Shown piece after piece: positions 25,108 through 33,843 of a stretch of DNA of 64,000 bases. The translations under genes and the position numbers were made by a program. Numbering within the stretch: the first letter of the stretch is position 1; every line of letters begins with the position of its first letter. Origin of the DNA: DASXZH01 sp036502005 (lineage in GTDB: Bacteria; Armatimonadota; Fimbriimonadia; Fimbriimonadales; Fimbriimonadaceae); the NCBI GenBank assembly GCA_036502005.1, contig DASXZH010000029.1, forward strand, positions 62,001 through 126,000, read 5' to 3'. Below the pieces are notes generated by a model. It ran no database searches. It worked only from the letters and a program-made list of their open reading frames with translations, and was not told the DNA's origin.

Positions 25108-25947
25108 GTGAGCACGTTCCACCTTGCTGCGCGGTTACATGTGATCCTAGCTAGAAAGGGAGATGTAGCAGTCGTTTTTAGACGTGGTCCTTCTAAGCAA
25201 GTGGCCACCCTGCTTTGGAATAGAAAGACCGACGAGATCACTTTGGGCCAATGGTTCAAAGGAACGATCTACGAACTGCGAAGCGACCTATCGCCTAATG
25301 GCAAATACATGATCTACTTTGCTGCGAAGCGTGCCATCGGTGTTAACCCAGAGACGTGGACAGCAATTTCTATAACGCCTTATTTAAAGGCACTGGCCCT
25401 GTACCCGAACGGGCTCACTTATTGCGGCGGAGGTTTATTTATCGGTGAAGACACATACTGGCTCCAGCACCGCATTAAAATTGAAGTTACCACGCTCTGT
25501 GACACCAATCTAGTTCATCGAGACCACGGATTCAAAGCGACCGATGAATACGGAGGCGGAGATCTTGGTGTTTACTTTCCTCGGTTGTTGCGGGACGGCT
25601 GGAAGATCCTGGATACGAAAGGGAACTCGCGTCCGGAGTTTTATGAGTTCGAAAGGGCGGCAGGTAAATACTGGAAACTACGCAAACGCATTCATGCGAG
25701 CAGCGACTCCCTTAGGGGGAAAGGCTTTTACTGGGCAGAACACGAACTCATAAAAGGTGGCGAGCATGGTCAAACGGTGGTTAGTTTTCCGGACTGGGAG
25801 TGGGCCGACATGGATCGAAATCGCCTTGTCTGGTGCGAAAATGGGCAGCTTAAGACCGGGACACTCCTTGACGATGGGTTGTACGATTCAGTAGTCATTT
25901 ATGACTTTAACGATATGAGATTCCAGGCCATTAAAGCCCCCTACTGA
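25108..25947 (+). CDS. conserved hypothetical protein
   Basis: 279 residues. I recognise the pattern RLHVILARKGDVAVVFRRGP, then TLLWNRKTDEITLGQWFKG, YELRSDLSPNGKYMIYFAAK and TWTAISITPYLKALALYP, from a widely scattered family of cytosolic proteins with no assigned function. It has many Trp, Tyr and Gly and the look of a beta-propeller or beta-rich fold, with no signal peptide or membrane segment. The start is uncertain: GTG at 25108 has a GGAG 11 nt upstream. It is divergent from sufB and converges on the lipoprotein cluster. Confidence 0.6.
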   Translation: MSTFHLAARLHVILARKGDVAVVFRRGPSKQVATLLWNRKTDEITLGQWFKGTIYELRSDLSPNGKYMIYFAAKRAIGVNPETWTAISITPYLKALALYPNGLTYCGGGLFIGEDTYWLQHRIKIEVTTLCDTNLVHRDHGFKATDEYGGGDLGVYFPRLLRDGWKILDTKGNSRPEFYEFERAAGKYWKLRKRIHASSDSLRGKGFYWAEHELIKGGEHGQTVVSFPDWEWADMDRNRLVWCENGQLKTGTLLDDGLYDSVVIYDFNDMRFQAIKAPY

Positions 25948-25948
25948 T

Positions 25949-27220
25949 TCAATTGGCTGCTGGCAAGTGATAACGAAAAGCCACGTCATCAGCAGGGATT
26001 TTGCTTGAGCCGCCATCATCTTTGTGGTTCGCTCCAACGCTGTAAACGATAAAGCCTTTATCCAAAAGTTTGTAATGAAACGCCCTATCCGAAAAAGGAT
26101 CTTGCGGGACACCCGACGGCAGGGTCGGGGGAAAAGTTACTTCGTGGGCGACTAGATTCAAACCAACCAGGGTGGTTTCCCGGAAGGCGGAGTACTTGAT
26201 ATCGGCCTGGTAAGCACGTGCTTCGCTAAAATCGGCACGATTCAGCGCGTAGGTGTAATCGCCGTTCGCCTGGGCAGTTTCAATCGATTCCAACTTCTCA
26301 TACCTCTGACGCATGGTCAACCCTGGAGCTTTGAGCACCCGCTGTTGAGCAGTGTAGTATTGCAATAGCCGTGCCCTGAAAGCATCTCGAGCGAGGGAAT
26401 TCTGGATTCCTTTTGCGGCCGTTGCAACGCCCTCAAAGTTATCGGCAAGATCCTTGACCGTTATTTTTTCGGGTAGGGCCATTGAGTACCTGTATGCCAT
26501 TTCAGTTCTGAGGGCATCCGATTGGCTAAACGAAAGAGGAAGATCATTCAAAGCGCCCGCTAATCGAAGAGCTAGATGAACGCTGTCTTTTGATTCATTT
26601 ACCATTGCTTCGCAGCTTCGGCAAACGATTGTCCCAATTGCCACAGCGACCAAATTCCCGATAACGCTCGGGTCTTCGGCAGAATGGCGCATAACTTGCG
26701 AAGCGGCGAGAATGTCTGCCGCTGCCCCGCTTTGATCACCAAGCAACGCTCTGTACCTTGCATCCCTGCAAAGAAGTTTCACAACGAGTTTCATCGGAGC
26801 AAACTCCATAAAATGTGGGTCGGGATACTTTCCGTGCGGGCCGAATATGCAACAAGGAAATGCAGCGGCAGTCTTGATCTGGGCTATCAGATTTGCTCTC
26901 GCCCGCACGTAGGCTTTTGCTTTGACCAAATCCTTTGTTGGATCTGCAGGAGGAGTCAACTGGACGTCGGCGATGTCGACTTTCTTGAGGTTGGCGAAGA
27001 CTTTAAGAAAAGCGCTCGCCCCATTCTTGCCAGCAGGAATTGTGCGATCAAGATCCGAAGGTACAAGAACCACTCCTTCCGCTTTCGCGGCCCGCAAGGC
27101 CGCCGGCAACTCAGCTGCAGCTTTCTGGAATTGTTGCAATTTGGTCGGACCACCCGGTGCCGAGATCGCCAGCGCCAAAAGCACCTTGGTTAATAGAATC
27201 ACGTTATAAGCACGAGCCAA
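25949..27220 (-). CDS. secreted protein, tandem paralogue 3 of 3, unknown function
   Basis: 423 residues beginning MARAYNVILLTKVLLALAISAPGG, a probable Sec signal without a lipobox Cys. The early block FQKAAAELPAALRAAKAEGVVLVPSDLDRTIPAGKNGASAFLKVFA is shared with the two upstream genes, as is the end: a PP.LPSGVPQDPFSDRAFHYK motif followed by GFIVYSVGANHKDDGGSSK. That closing motif resembles the C-terminal ends of type II secretion pseudopilins. The middle is alpha-helical. The gap to the next paralogue is 6 bp, so they form one operon. I know no function. Confidence 0.7.
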   Translation of the reverse strand: MARAYNVILLTKVLLALAISAPGGPTKLQQFQKAAAELPAALRAAKAEGVVLVPSDLDRTIPAGKNGASAFLKVFANLKKVDIADVQLTPPADPTKDLVKAKAYVRARANLIAQIKTAAAFPCCIFGPHGKYPDPHFMEFAPMKLVVKLLCRDARYRALLGDQSGAAADILAASQVMRHSAEDPSVIGNLVAVAIGTIVCRSCEAMVNESKDSVHLALRLAGALNDLPLSFSQSDALRTEMAYRYSMALPEKITVKDLADNFEGVATAAKGIQNSLARDAFRARLLQYYTAQQRVLKAPGLTMRQRYEKLESIETAQANGDYTYALNRADFSEARAYQADIKYSAFRETTLVGLNLVAHEVTFPPTLPSGVPQDPFSDRAFHYKLLDKGFIVYSVGANHKDDGGSSKIPADDVAFRYHLPAAN

Positions 27221-27226
27221 ACTTCC

Positions 27227-28552
27227 TTAAGGTTGCCGCGAACCTAACACCTTCTTAACCGGGGGCTTGTTGGACTCAACCTCCCACCCCGACGGATATC
27301 GAAAGCCAAGATCTTTTAAGTCGCCACCGTTATCTCCGAGAAGGATGCTGTATACGATAAACCCGGTGGACGACGAGCGGTACCGCAGAGGGGTATTTGT
27401 ATACGGATCAAGCGGTGTCCCAGTGGGTAAAGCTTTCGGCCACCCGCCACCCTTGTGTCCCGCCAAAATCTTCAAGCCCACCATTGTCACTTCCTTCCTA
27501 ACCATGGAGCTCAAGGTCGTTATAAGAAGTGTCGTCCATTGATCGCCAAAGGCCGCTGAATTAAGGGCGTGGGTTGGATCGCCATCCTCTTCAGGTTGAG
27601 AGGCTTGCTGCACCATTGGCATTTGCTTCACAATACTGAATCCCGGAACGCTAGCTGCTGCGCTAAGATGCAAAAACATCTCTAATAATCGCTCCCTAAA
27701 GCCGTCACGAACGGATTCGCCCGGTACGCCCTGAATAGCCGCGATAACGTTCTCGAACGAATCATGAACGGGGCTCTCGGGATTCGAGATCTTGGTGTAG
27801 AGGTCGCTGGAGATGTCGGGATACACAGTTGCAAGTTCGTGAGGCAGAGCAACCTTTAGTCCAGGCGGCATAGGCTCTTTGACAACGATCTCAAGCAGTT
27901 GCCGCGCCGAATTCGGGTCGCTAAAGTGATCTATGATCTGCTGGATACATTTATTCAGGCTTTCAACCGTGCCTGCAGTTATGAGTTGACTGAAGTCACG
28001 TTGGTCGTCCTTTAGGTCAAACGCTATCTGCTCGATGGCCTTCAGATCCTCTAAAGCGGTTGCCTTGTCTCCGGTCACTGCCCGATAGCGAGCGTCTAGA
28101 GATAGCACGTGTGCTCCGCTACCAAGGCCGGTGACCCACTCCCGGCCCATGTCCCAGCCGTCCACCATGGGTCCAAAATCCGCTTTGGGAAAGTGGGATG
28201 CTTTTCTTAGGAGGTCGAGCTCTTTGGCGTGGCTACGCAATTCTCTTGCCATATCTGCTTGCTTGGCAGTTGGCAAAAAGAGTGCAGACCGGAGGGCGGG
28301 CAGTTCCTTGTGCTCGGCGATCGCCATTTTGAAAAGCGGCGCTCCATTTTGCGATGCGGGTATCGGTTTGTATTTTGGAAGAGTAAAAAGCCCCTTTTCT
28401 TTTGCCGCCTCAAGCATAACGGGGAGTTCGTGTGCGGCTTGTTCGAAAAGCTTTTTTCGTTGGGTGAGGTCCGGGTCTTCGGGGGGCTTTGTCTTGCAGC
28501 CCCCGAGAACTGCAGCCATGACGACGAGGGCTAGCAATGCCGAACGTTTCAT
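27227..28552 (-). CDS. lipoprotein, tandem paralogue 2 of 3, unknown function
   Basis: 441 residues from ATG at 28552, chosen over an upstream ATG (28579) because it gives a clean lipoprotein signal, MKRSALLALVVMAAVLGGC, with Cys19 in the lipobox. Shared blocks: LFEQAAHELPVMLEAAKEKG, PIPASQNGAPLFKMAI, an internal GAHVLSLDARYRAVTGDK (compare LLCRDARYRALLGDQ in paralogue 3), and the end GWPKALPTGTPLDPYTNTPLRY followed by GFIVYSILLGDNGGD. Mostly helical between. It would sit in the inner leaflet of the outer membrane or on the inner membrane. No enzyme motif is seen. Confidence 0.7.
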   Translation of the reverse strand: MKRSALLALVVMAAVLGGCKTKPPEDPDLTQRKKLFEQAAHELPVMLEAAKEKGLFTLPKYKPIPASQNGAPLFKMAIAEHKELPALRSALFLPTAKQADMARELRSHAKELDLLRKASHFPKADFGPMVDGWDMGREWVTGLGSGAHVLSLDARYRAVTGDKATALEDLKAIEQIAFDLKDDQRDFSQLITAGTVESLNKCIQQIIDHFSDPNSARQLLEIVVKEPMPPGLKVALPHELATVYPDISSDLYTKISNPESPVHDSFENVIAAIQGVPGESVRDGFRERLLEMFLHLSAAASVPGFSIVKQMPMVQQASQPEEDGDPTHALNSAAFGDQWTTLLITTLSSMVRKEVTMVGLKILAGHKGGGWPKALPTGTPLDPYTNTPLRYRSSSTGFIVYSILLGDNGGDLKDLGFRYPSGWEVESNKPPVKKVLGSRQP

Positions 28553-28583
28553 AGTTTTGCTGCACTTCTCAATGGGCATCGAA

Positions 28584-29906
28584 TCAAAACTGCTTCTTCG
28601 AACTCGCCACTAAATAATTGGCTGGGTATCTAAATGAAACTTCGACCCCATTGCTGGGCAATTTCTTGATGCGGGCTGCGTAGACCTCAAACCCGGTGGC
28701 AGAAGATTTATAGTTAAAGGGCTTCCCGGTTAACTCCTCCTTTGGGCCGCCAGAAGGCAGCGATTTGGGCCATGGAGAGCCCAACTTATGATCTTTCATA
28801 ATCTTCAGTCCAATTAAAGAGCAATCCCGCAATTCAGAATATTTAATGATCGTGCTGAGAGCCTCCTCAAAGTCGGCTCCTATAAAACTCATCCAACAAT
28901 GGGTTCCATCTCCGGAATCCTCCTCATTTCCAATTTCTTGGAACTCCTCCAACTTCTGTTCGCCCGTTTTGCTTTGGTCATCGGCGGCATGAAAAAGGGC
29001 AAGCCCGAACTGCAGGGCCCGGGTTTGAAATGCCGCCACGATATCGTTAGGCGAGACCCCCTCCGTGCAATCCAAGATCCTATAGAGAGCCGGATTATTG
29101 GCGTCCAAGTTCTTTCGGTTCCAATAGGTGGGAACATTCGAATAATGAGGCAAAATTTCGACCCGAAATGGCGGTCCAGTTGGCAGATTTGGCATTGAAT
29201 CATTTACAACCTTCCAAAGAGCTTCCGCCACCGAGGGATTGGCTTTACAAGCCTCCATTATTTCCTCGAGGATCAGAGTGGCGCTCTTCTGGATATCAAC
29301 TGCCACCAAATCCGTAACCACGGCGGATTCTTCTTCCATTTGTTTTTCGATCTTGAAGATTGATGTCATGTCCATGGCGGCGGCTGCAACATTTCCTTTC
29401 GAAGCTTGTAAACGAGCATCCAATCCAATGATCGTCGCTGCCTTTTTGAGGGAGGATGTGGTGCGGAAGGGCACGATGAACTCTGGTTCGGTAGGCTTGA
29501 AGTAGCAGTGTGGATAGGCGACGGCCTTTCGCAAATCGGAGATCACTCCTGCGCCGTCCTTTAGGGCGATCTCGGTCTTAGCTGGATCGAACTCACGATC
29601 TGGCGCAAACAACGCCCTGGAAAGAGTTGGGGGCAGCTTGTCAAGTTCTGCAAATACCTTTTCGTATTGGGAGGCAGCATTTTGATCAGCGGGGATCGAT
29701 TCATCGAGGTCGTTTAAACCCAGGGGCGCGTGCTCTTTTTTACATTCTGCAATTGCAATCGGAAGTTCTAAGGCCGCTTTGTGAAAGAGCGTTCGATTTG
29801 CAGTCTCTTCAGGCGACGACAAAATATTTCGTGAGCAGCCTACGGCAGTCAAGGCGAAGCAAATGCCAAGACTAACACGCGCGGCACTGGCGAAAGAAGC
29901 TTTCAC
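28584..29906 (-). CDS. lipoprotein, tandem paralogue 1 of 3, unknown function
   Basis: 440 residues starting MKASFASAARVSLGICFALTAVGC, a lipoprotein signal with Cys24. Common blocks with the next two genes: LFHKAALELPIAIAECKKEH, LNDLDESIPADQNAASQYEKVFAEL, TIIGLDARLQASKGN, and the terminal WPKSLPSGGPKEELTGKPFNYKSSATGFEVY. Here the DPF/DPY of the end motif is replaced by KEEL, so this copy has diverged at a position otherwise kept. First in the operon, 31 bp before paralogue 2. Function unknown. Confidence 0.7.
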   Translation of the reverse strand: MKASFASAARVSLGICFALTAVGCSRNILSSPEETANRTLFHKAALELPIAIAECKKEHAPLGLNDLDESIPADQNAASQYEKVFAELDKLPPTLSRALFAPDREFDPAKTEIALKDGAGVISDLRKAVAYPHCYFKPTEPEFIVPFRTTSSLKKAATIIGLDARLQASKGNVAAAAMDMTSIFKIEKQMEEESAVVTDLVAVDIQKSATLILEEIMEACKANPSVAEALWKVVNDSMPNLPTGPPFRVEILPHYSNVPTYWNRKNLDANNPALYRILDCTEGVSPNDIVAAFQTRALQFGLALFHAADDQSKTGEQKLEEFQEIGNEEDSGDGTHCWMSFIGADFEEALSTIIKYSELRDCSLIGLKIMKDHKLGSPWPKSLPSGGPKEELTGKPFNYKSSATGFEVYAARIKKLPSNGVEVSFRYPANYLVASSKKQF

Positions 29907-29933
29907 ATTAACTCTCGTTCGATCTCCAAACTA

Positions 29934-30146
29934 TTAGAGATGACGAATGATGCGGTGGGCAAAGTTGGAGAACTCTGCTTTCCAAGCCACAACTCCGGAT
30001 TCAACGCCCGCTATGCCTACTTTGCCTTTTCCGTGGTGGAGTTGTAACACGCACAGTTGAAGGAACACCGCGGCGAGGGCGACAAATATCCCGCCGAGCA
30101 TCAATCGCTCGCGGAACCCGATTTTTGGCTTCACCCGTTGCTCCAT
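29934..30146 (-). CDS. small single-helix membrane protein
   Basis: 70 residues from ATG at 30146 (a TTG two codons upstream is the alternative). A basic N-terminus (EQRVKPKIGFRERLM) precedes one hydrophobic helix (about residues 16-36, LMLGGIFVALAAVFLQLCVLQL) and a polar tail. It lies 27 bp upstream of the first lipoprotein paralogue on the same strand and could be its operon leader. No family recognised; a short gene, so confidence is limited. Confidence 0.45.
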   Translation of the reverse strand: MEQRVKPKIGFRERLMLGGIFVALAAVFLQLCVLQLHHGKGKVGIAGVESGVVAWKAEFSNFAHRIIRHL

Positions 30147-30207
30147 GTTCAACTATAACGTGTTTAGCGGTTAATAGGTTCGGTTTAGGTTCAACCTGGT
30201 AATTTGG

Positions 30208-30343
30208 CGCGAAGCGCTTTGGAGTGCGAGGAGCTTGCTCCCGCTCAAGAATAGGCAGCTTGCTGCCGGAGGGCTTCTCACATTCGCGGCAGCAAGCTGC
30301 CTGATTTAAGCTGAAGCAAGCCTCAGCACTCCAGAGCTTCGCG
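30208..30343. repeat. 136-bp palindromic repeat element (family member 2)
   Basis: The ends CGCGAAG (30208-30214) and CTTCGCG (30337-30343) pair, as do GGAGTGCGAGG and CCTCAGCACTCC inside them. Within are perfect palindromes GGAGCTTGCTCC (30230-30241), GGCAGCTTGCTGCC (30254-30267) and GGCAGCAAGCTGCC (30288-30301). The left half shares CTTTGGAGTGCG and the two-hairpin layout with 16036-16085. It occupies the spacer before the ABC-F gene and has no coding content. Confidence 0.65.
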
Positions 30344-30355
30344 ACGGATTCAGAT

Positions 30356-32248
30356 CTATTTCCCCTGTGTCGCCCGAAATTCTTCCAACTGTAAACTCTT
30401 CTCTTCCCAAACCGCCATCTGCCCAGAAATAGATTCCTTCAAGTCCGAGTAGTTCTGCGTCAGTGCAAATACATCCGCATCCTTGGGAAGGTTTGCCAAG
30501 GTGTTTTCCAACTCGACCAAATCCTGTTCGGAATCGTGGATTTGAACTTCCAAATCGGCCACCATCTTCTCAAGACGGCCAATCTCTTTGCTCAATTCGC
30601 GGGGAGATAGCCCAACGTTTTTCTCCTCTTCCTTAGCAATGCTCTTAGCAGCAGGGGCGACGCGGGCAACGCCGCGGCGATAATCGGCATAACTGCCGTT
30701 AAACAAAATCGCGCCGGATTTACGCAAATCGAGGGTGTGATCGGTCACCTGTTCTAGGAGCCATCTATCGTGGGAAATCAAAATCAGTGTGCCCGTGTAG
30801 TCCTTCAAAACTGCCGCCAAAGCCTCGCGAGAGGCCATATCGAGATGGTTGGTGGGCTCGTCCAAAATCAGCAGGTTCGGATTCAAAGTAGTTAGGCTTG
30901 CCAAAACCAGTTTGTTCTTTTCGCCTCCGCTAAGGGTCTTAATTGGGCGGTAAACGTCATCGCCAGTCAACAGAAATCGACCAAGCAAATTGCGGGCATC
31001 GGCTGGCAACAGATCGAACTCCCAAACCATGGTGTCCAGGGGAGACATTTCCGGATCGAGGGTTACCGTATCTTGGGCAAAATAACCGGCTACAACCTGG
31101 CTGCCAAGCCGCGTTTTGCCGCCTACTGGATCTAACTGTCCGAGAGCACATTTGATCAAGGTGGACTTCCCGGAGCCGTTGTCGCCGATTACGCCCCAGC
31201 GCTCGCCGTACCGAACCACCCAGTTCAAGTCCTTAAAGAGCAGACCTTCGGAAAAGCCCATGCTCAACTTTTCTAGCTCCAGCGCGATTTCGCCGCTTCG
31301 ATGGGAAGCCTTGAACCCTGCCGCCATGTTCTTGTCCGCTTTGGGCACCTTCACCGCCGTAGCAATAAGCTTATTCATCTGCTTTTGGCGACCCCGAGCC
31401 TGGGCGGTGCGCTGGCTGTTCATAAAGCGCCGCACATATTCGTCCATCTTATCGAGTTCAATCTGCTGACGGCGGGCCACTTCAACCTGCCTAGCTTCTT
31501 CTTCTTCACGAAGCTTTACAAACTTTTCGTAAGGGCCCGGATAGCTCTTTACCACCCCATCACGCAGATCTAAGATCCGGTCGCCAAAGTTGTTCAAGAA
31601 TGCTCGATCGTGAGAAACCAGAAGAACTGCCCCCGGGTATTCGCGGAGCCAGCCTTCAAGCCACTCGGTCGCTTGAAGATCCAGATGGTTGGTCGGTTCA
31701 TCGAGAAGTAGCAAATCGGGCTGCTCCAGCAATAACCGAGAGAGGGCCAAGCGAGTTTTCTCTCCGCCACTGAGGGCGGATGCCGATTTCTGCATCTCGG
31801 CTTCGTCGAAACCCATTCGGTTTAAGACCGTGCGAAGATCGCGCTCCGCCGAATAGCCCTCCATTTCCATGTAATGCTCATGGAGCGTCGCATATTCCTC
31901 CAGTTCCTGGTCGGTCGGCGAGTGCTCCAGCTTCACTTCAAGCTGTTCTAAACGCGCCTTGATGGCGAGCGCTTCCCTGCGCGATTCTTCCGCTTCTTCT
32001 AAAACGGTGCGGCTGTTATCGACCGGCGATTCTTGACGGAGATAACCGATTTTCGCGCCGCGAGCCAGCGCCACCGAACCCGTATCAGGTTCCATTTGGC
32101 CGGTAATGATCTTTAGAAGCGTAGATTTGCCGGTGCCATTGCGGCCGACAAGGGCAACCTTCTCGCGCCTCTCAATCCTAAAGGAAGTGCCTGTTAGGAT
32201 ACGGTCGACGGCAAACGATTTGTGAACTCCGGCGACGTTTAGCAGCAT
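30356..32248 (-). CDS. ABC-F family ATPase (ribosome-associated type)
   Basis: 630 residues with two ABC domains and no membrane segment: Walker A GRNGTGKST near residue 36 and GDNGSGKST in the second half, signature motifs ALSGGEKTRLALSRLL and TLSGGEKNKLVLASL, Walker B LLLLDEPTNHLDL and LLILDEPTNHLDM. A charged linker (EARQVEVARRQQIELDKMDEYVRRF) joins the domains, and a C-terminal coiled coil (about 555-630) follows, as in Uup-like proteins. ABC-F members act on the ribosome exit or peptidyl-transferase site. The linker is of ordinary length, so nothing points to antibiotic resistance. The gene follows the secretin by 23 bp but is likely a separate function. Confidence 0.9.
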   Translation of the reverse strand: MLLNVAGVHKSFAVDRILTGTSFRIERREKVALVGRNGTGKSTLLKIITGQMEPDTGSVALARGAKIGYLRQESPVDNSRTVLEEAEESRREALAIKARLEQLEVKLEHSPTDQELEEYATLHEHYMEMEGYSAERDLRTVLNRMGFDEAEMQKSASALSGGEKTRLALSRLLLEQPDLLLLDEPTNHLDLQATEWLEGWLREYPGAVLLVSHDRAFLNNFGDRILDLRDGVVKSYPGPYEKFVKLREEEEARQVEVARRQQIELDKMDEYVRRFMNSQRTAQARGRQKQMNKLIATAVKVPKADKNMAAGFKASHRSGEIALELEKLSMGFSEGLLFKDLNWVVRYGERWGVIGDNGSGKSTLIKCALGQLDPVGGKTRLGSQVVAGYFAQDTVTLDPEMSPLDTMVWEFDLLPADARNLLGRFLLTGDDVYRPIKTLSGGEKNKLVLASLTTLNPNLLILDEPTNHLDMASREALAAVLKDYTGTLILISHDRWLLEQVTDHTLDLRKSGAILFNGSYADYRRGVARVAPAAKSIAKEEEKNVGLSPRELSKEIGRLEKMVADLEVQIHDSEQDLVELENTLANLPKDADVFALTQNYSDLKESISGQMAVWEEKSLQLEEFRATQGK

Positions 32249-32271
32249 GCAGCTAAATTATGCCTTGTATT

Positions 32272-33843
32272 TTACGGGCCGTCCCAGACTCCGGGCAGCT
32301 TTCGATTAGAATCGATGCCTTTAGGGGCAGCGCCGGTATCCGTTAGATAAGGCGTGATCAAGATAAGCACTTCTTTTTTCACGGTGGAGTTGTTTCGCTG
32401 GGTGAAGAGTTCTCCTATAACCGGCAAATCGCCAAGGAGTGGAATCCTGGATTTACTGTAAGAAGTTGATTCCTGAACGAGGCCGCCGATAGCGATAGTT
32501 TCACCCGGCTTGACGCGCACCATGGTTGAGACTCTGCGCACATTTGTGGTGGGGTTGCCGTTAACGGAGACAATCGCATCGCTCACTTCCGGCGCAAGGT
32601 TCAAAGTGATTGTGCCGTCGTCACCGATATAGCCTGTGAAGTTCAGCGTTACGCCAGTCTTAATAAGCTGAATCTGCGCAGTCGGGAAATTGACGTTTCC
32701 GGTAAGAATGGAGAAATAGGTTTCCTGGCCGATGGTCAGGTTCGCTTCTTGGCCTTCAAATGCGTTGACGCGTGGGTTAGCCCTGAGGGTTGCCTTCCCA
32801 CTTGTGATAAGCGCCTTAACGGTGGCAATGTCGCTCTGGGCCGCTTGCGTGTACTGCAGACTCAAATCCGAGCCGACGGCGAAGTTCTTCCAACTCCAAC
32901 TAAAACCGGTGTTTGCGGCGTTAGTGCCATCCATCTCTGTAACAAGCGCTTCCACGACAAACTGCCGACTTGGCGAATCCATCTTGTCTAAGTCCGCGTA
33001 AATGCGATCTAGAAGCTGGCTCGGAGCGCTAATCGAGATATGATTTGTTTTGACATCTACCTGAACGTAGGACCTGTAGGATTGCGGCAGCAGACTCTGC
33101 AAGGTCGCAGCCGATTGGTTTTTAGGCAGATAAAGCTTGGTTTCCGAAAATTCGCGGAACAGGCCGGATTCGGGCGTCGCCTGGCTTACAAGAAACACGC
33201 CAGGGCTCTTCTCCTTTACGTAGGCTCCAGAAAGCATGGCAAGTTTCAGGATCGCTGATTCCACCGGCTCATTTCTAAACTCCATGTAAACCAGGGTTGT
33301 TTTAATGCTCTCATCCGGGATGACGGTTACGCCTGCAGAAGAGGCGATCTCTGAAAATGCCTCCTTTATGTCCGTGCCGGCAAAAACGTTGCTCACTAAC
33401 TTTTGCCCCGCTGCGTTTGTAGGAACCGGTTCAGGTTGCTGAGCAGGCTGCGGTTGCGTGTTTGCTGAGGCCGGCGTCTTAGCGGCCGTGGTGCCTCCCG
33501 CTTGTGGAGTCGGGGTTGGTGGCTTAGGCGGCGCAACTGCCGGATATTGTTGCGGCGTTTGCGACTTGTCCTCCGTCATATCAGTCAGGGGAGGGGTGTT
33601 TGCCGGAAGCCATATGTCAGCGCCTACTTCGGGAAGGCCAGTTCCAGAGCCCGTACTAGTTCCTCTAGACCCCGTGTAAGCTACCGAAGTGCGGTGGCTG
33701 GAGGCGGCCACTGCGGCAGGCGTGCATGTCTTGATGACGCTGGCAAGACTCAACCAATCCGAATGGGCATCCGTCGGAACGAGGACACAGAGCCCCACGC
33801 CCGTTATAATAGCTGCCCTACGGATCAGTCTCCGCGACTTCAT
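32272..33843 (-). CDS. short secretin-family outer-membrane pore linked to a fimbria-like subunit operon
   Basis: 523 residues. After a signal-like N-terminus (MKSRRLIRRAAIITGVGLCVL...) and a Pro/Thr/Gln-rich linker (about 75-145) comes one secretin N-domain (VFAGTDIKEAFSEIASSAGVTVIPDESI), an N1-like region (TNHISISAPSQLLDRIYADLDKMD), then the secretin channel domain from about 300, with VVEALVTEMDG, TLRANPRVNAFEG and the signature RIPLLGDLPVIGELF, ending KKEVLILITPYL. It is a third shorter than the GspD at 48715 and lacks most N-domains. Its ATG overlaps the stop of the chaperone-like gene (ATGA), so it belongs to that operon and could be the exit pore for those subunits. Confidence 0.85.
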   Translation of the reverse strand: MKSRRLIRRAAIITGVGLCVLVPTDAHSDWLSLASVIKTCTPAAVAASSHRTSVAYTGSRGTSTGSGTGLPEVGADIWLPANTPPLTDMTEDKSQTPQQYPAVAPPKPPTPTPQAGGTTAAKTPASANTQPQPAQQPEPVPTNAAGQKLVSNVFAGTDIKEAFSEIASSAGVTVIPDESIKTTLVYMEFRNEPVESAILKLAMLSGAYVKEKSPGVFLVSQATPESGLFREFSETKLYLPKNQSAATLQSLLPQSYRSYVQVDVKTNHISISAPSQLLDRIYADLDKMDSPSRQFVVEALVTEMDGTNAANTGFSWSWKNFAVGSDLSLQYTQAAQSDIATVKALITSGKATLRANPRVNAFEGQEANLTIGQETYFSILTGNVNFPTAQIQLIKTGVTLNFTGYIGDDGTITLNLAPEVSDAIVSVNGNPTTNVRRVSTMVRVKPGETIAIGGLVQESTSYSKSRIPLLGDLPVIGELFTQRNNSTVKKEVLILITPYLTDTGAAPKGIDSNRKLPGVWDGP

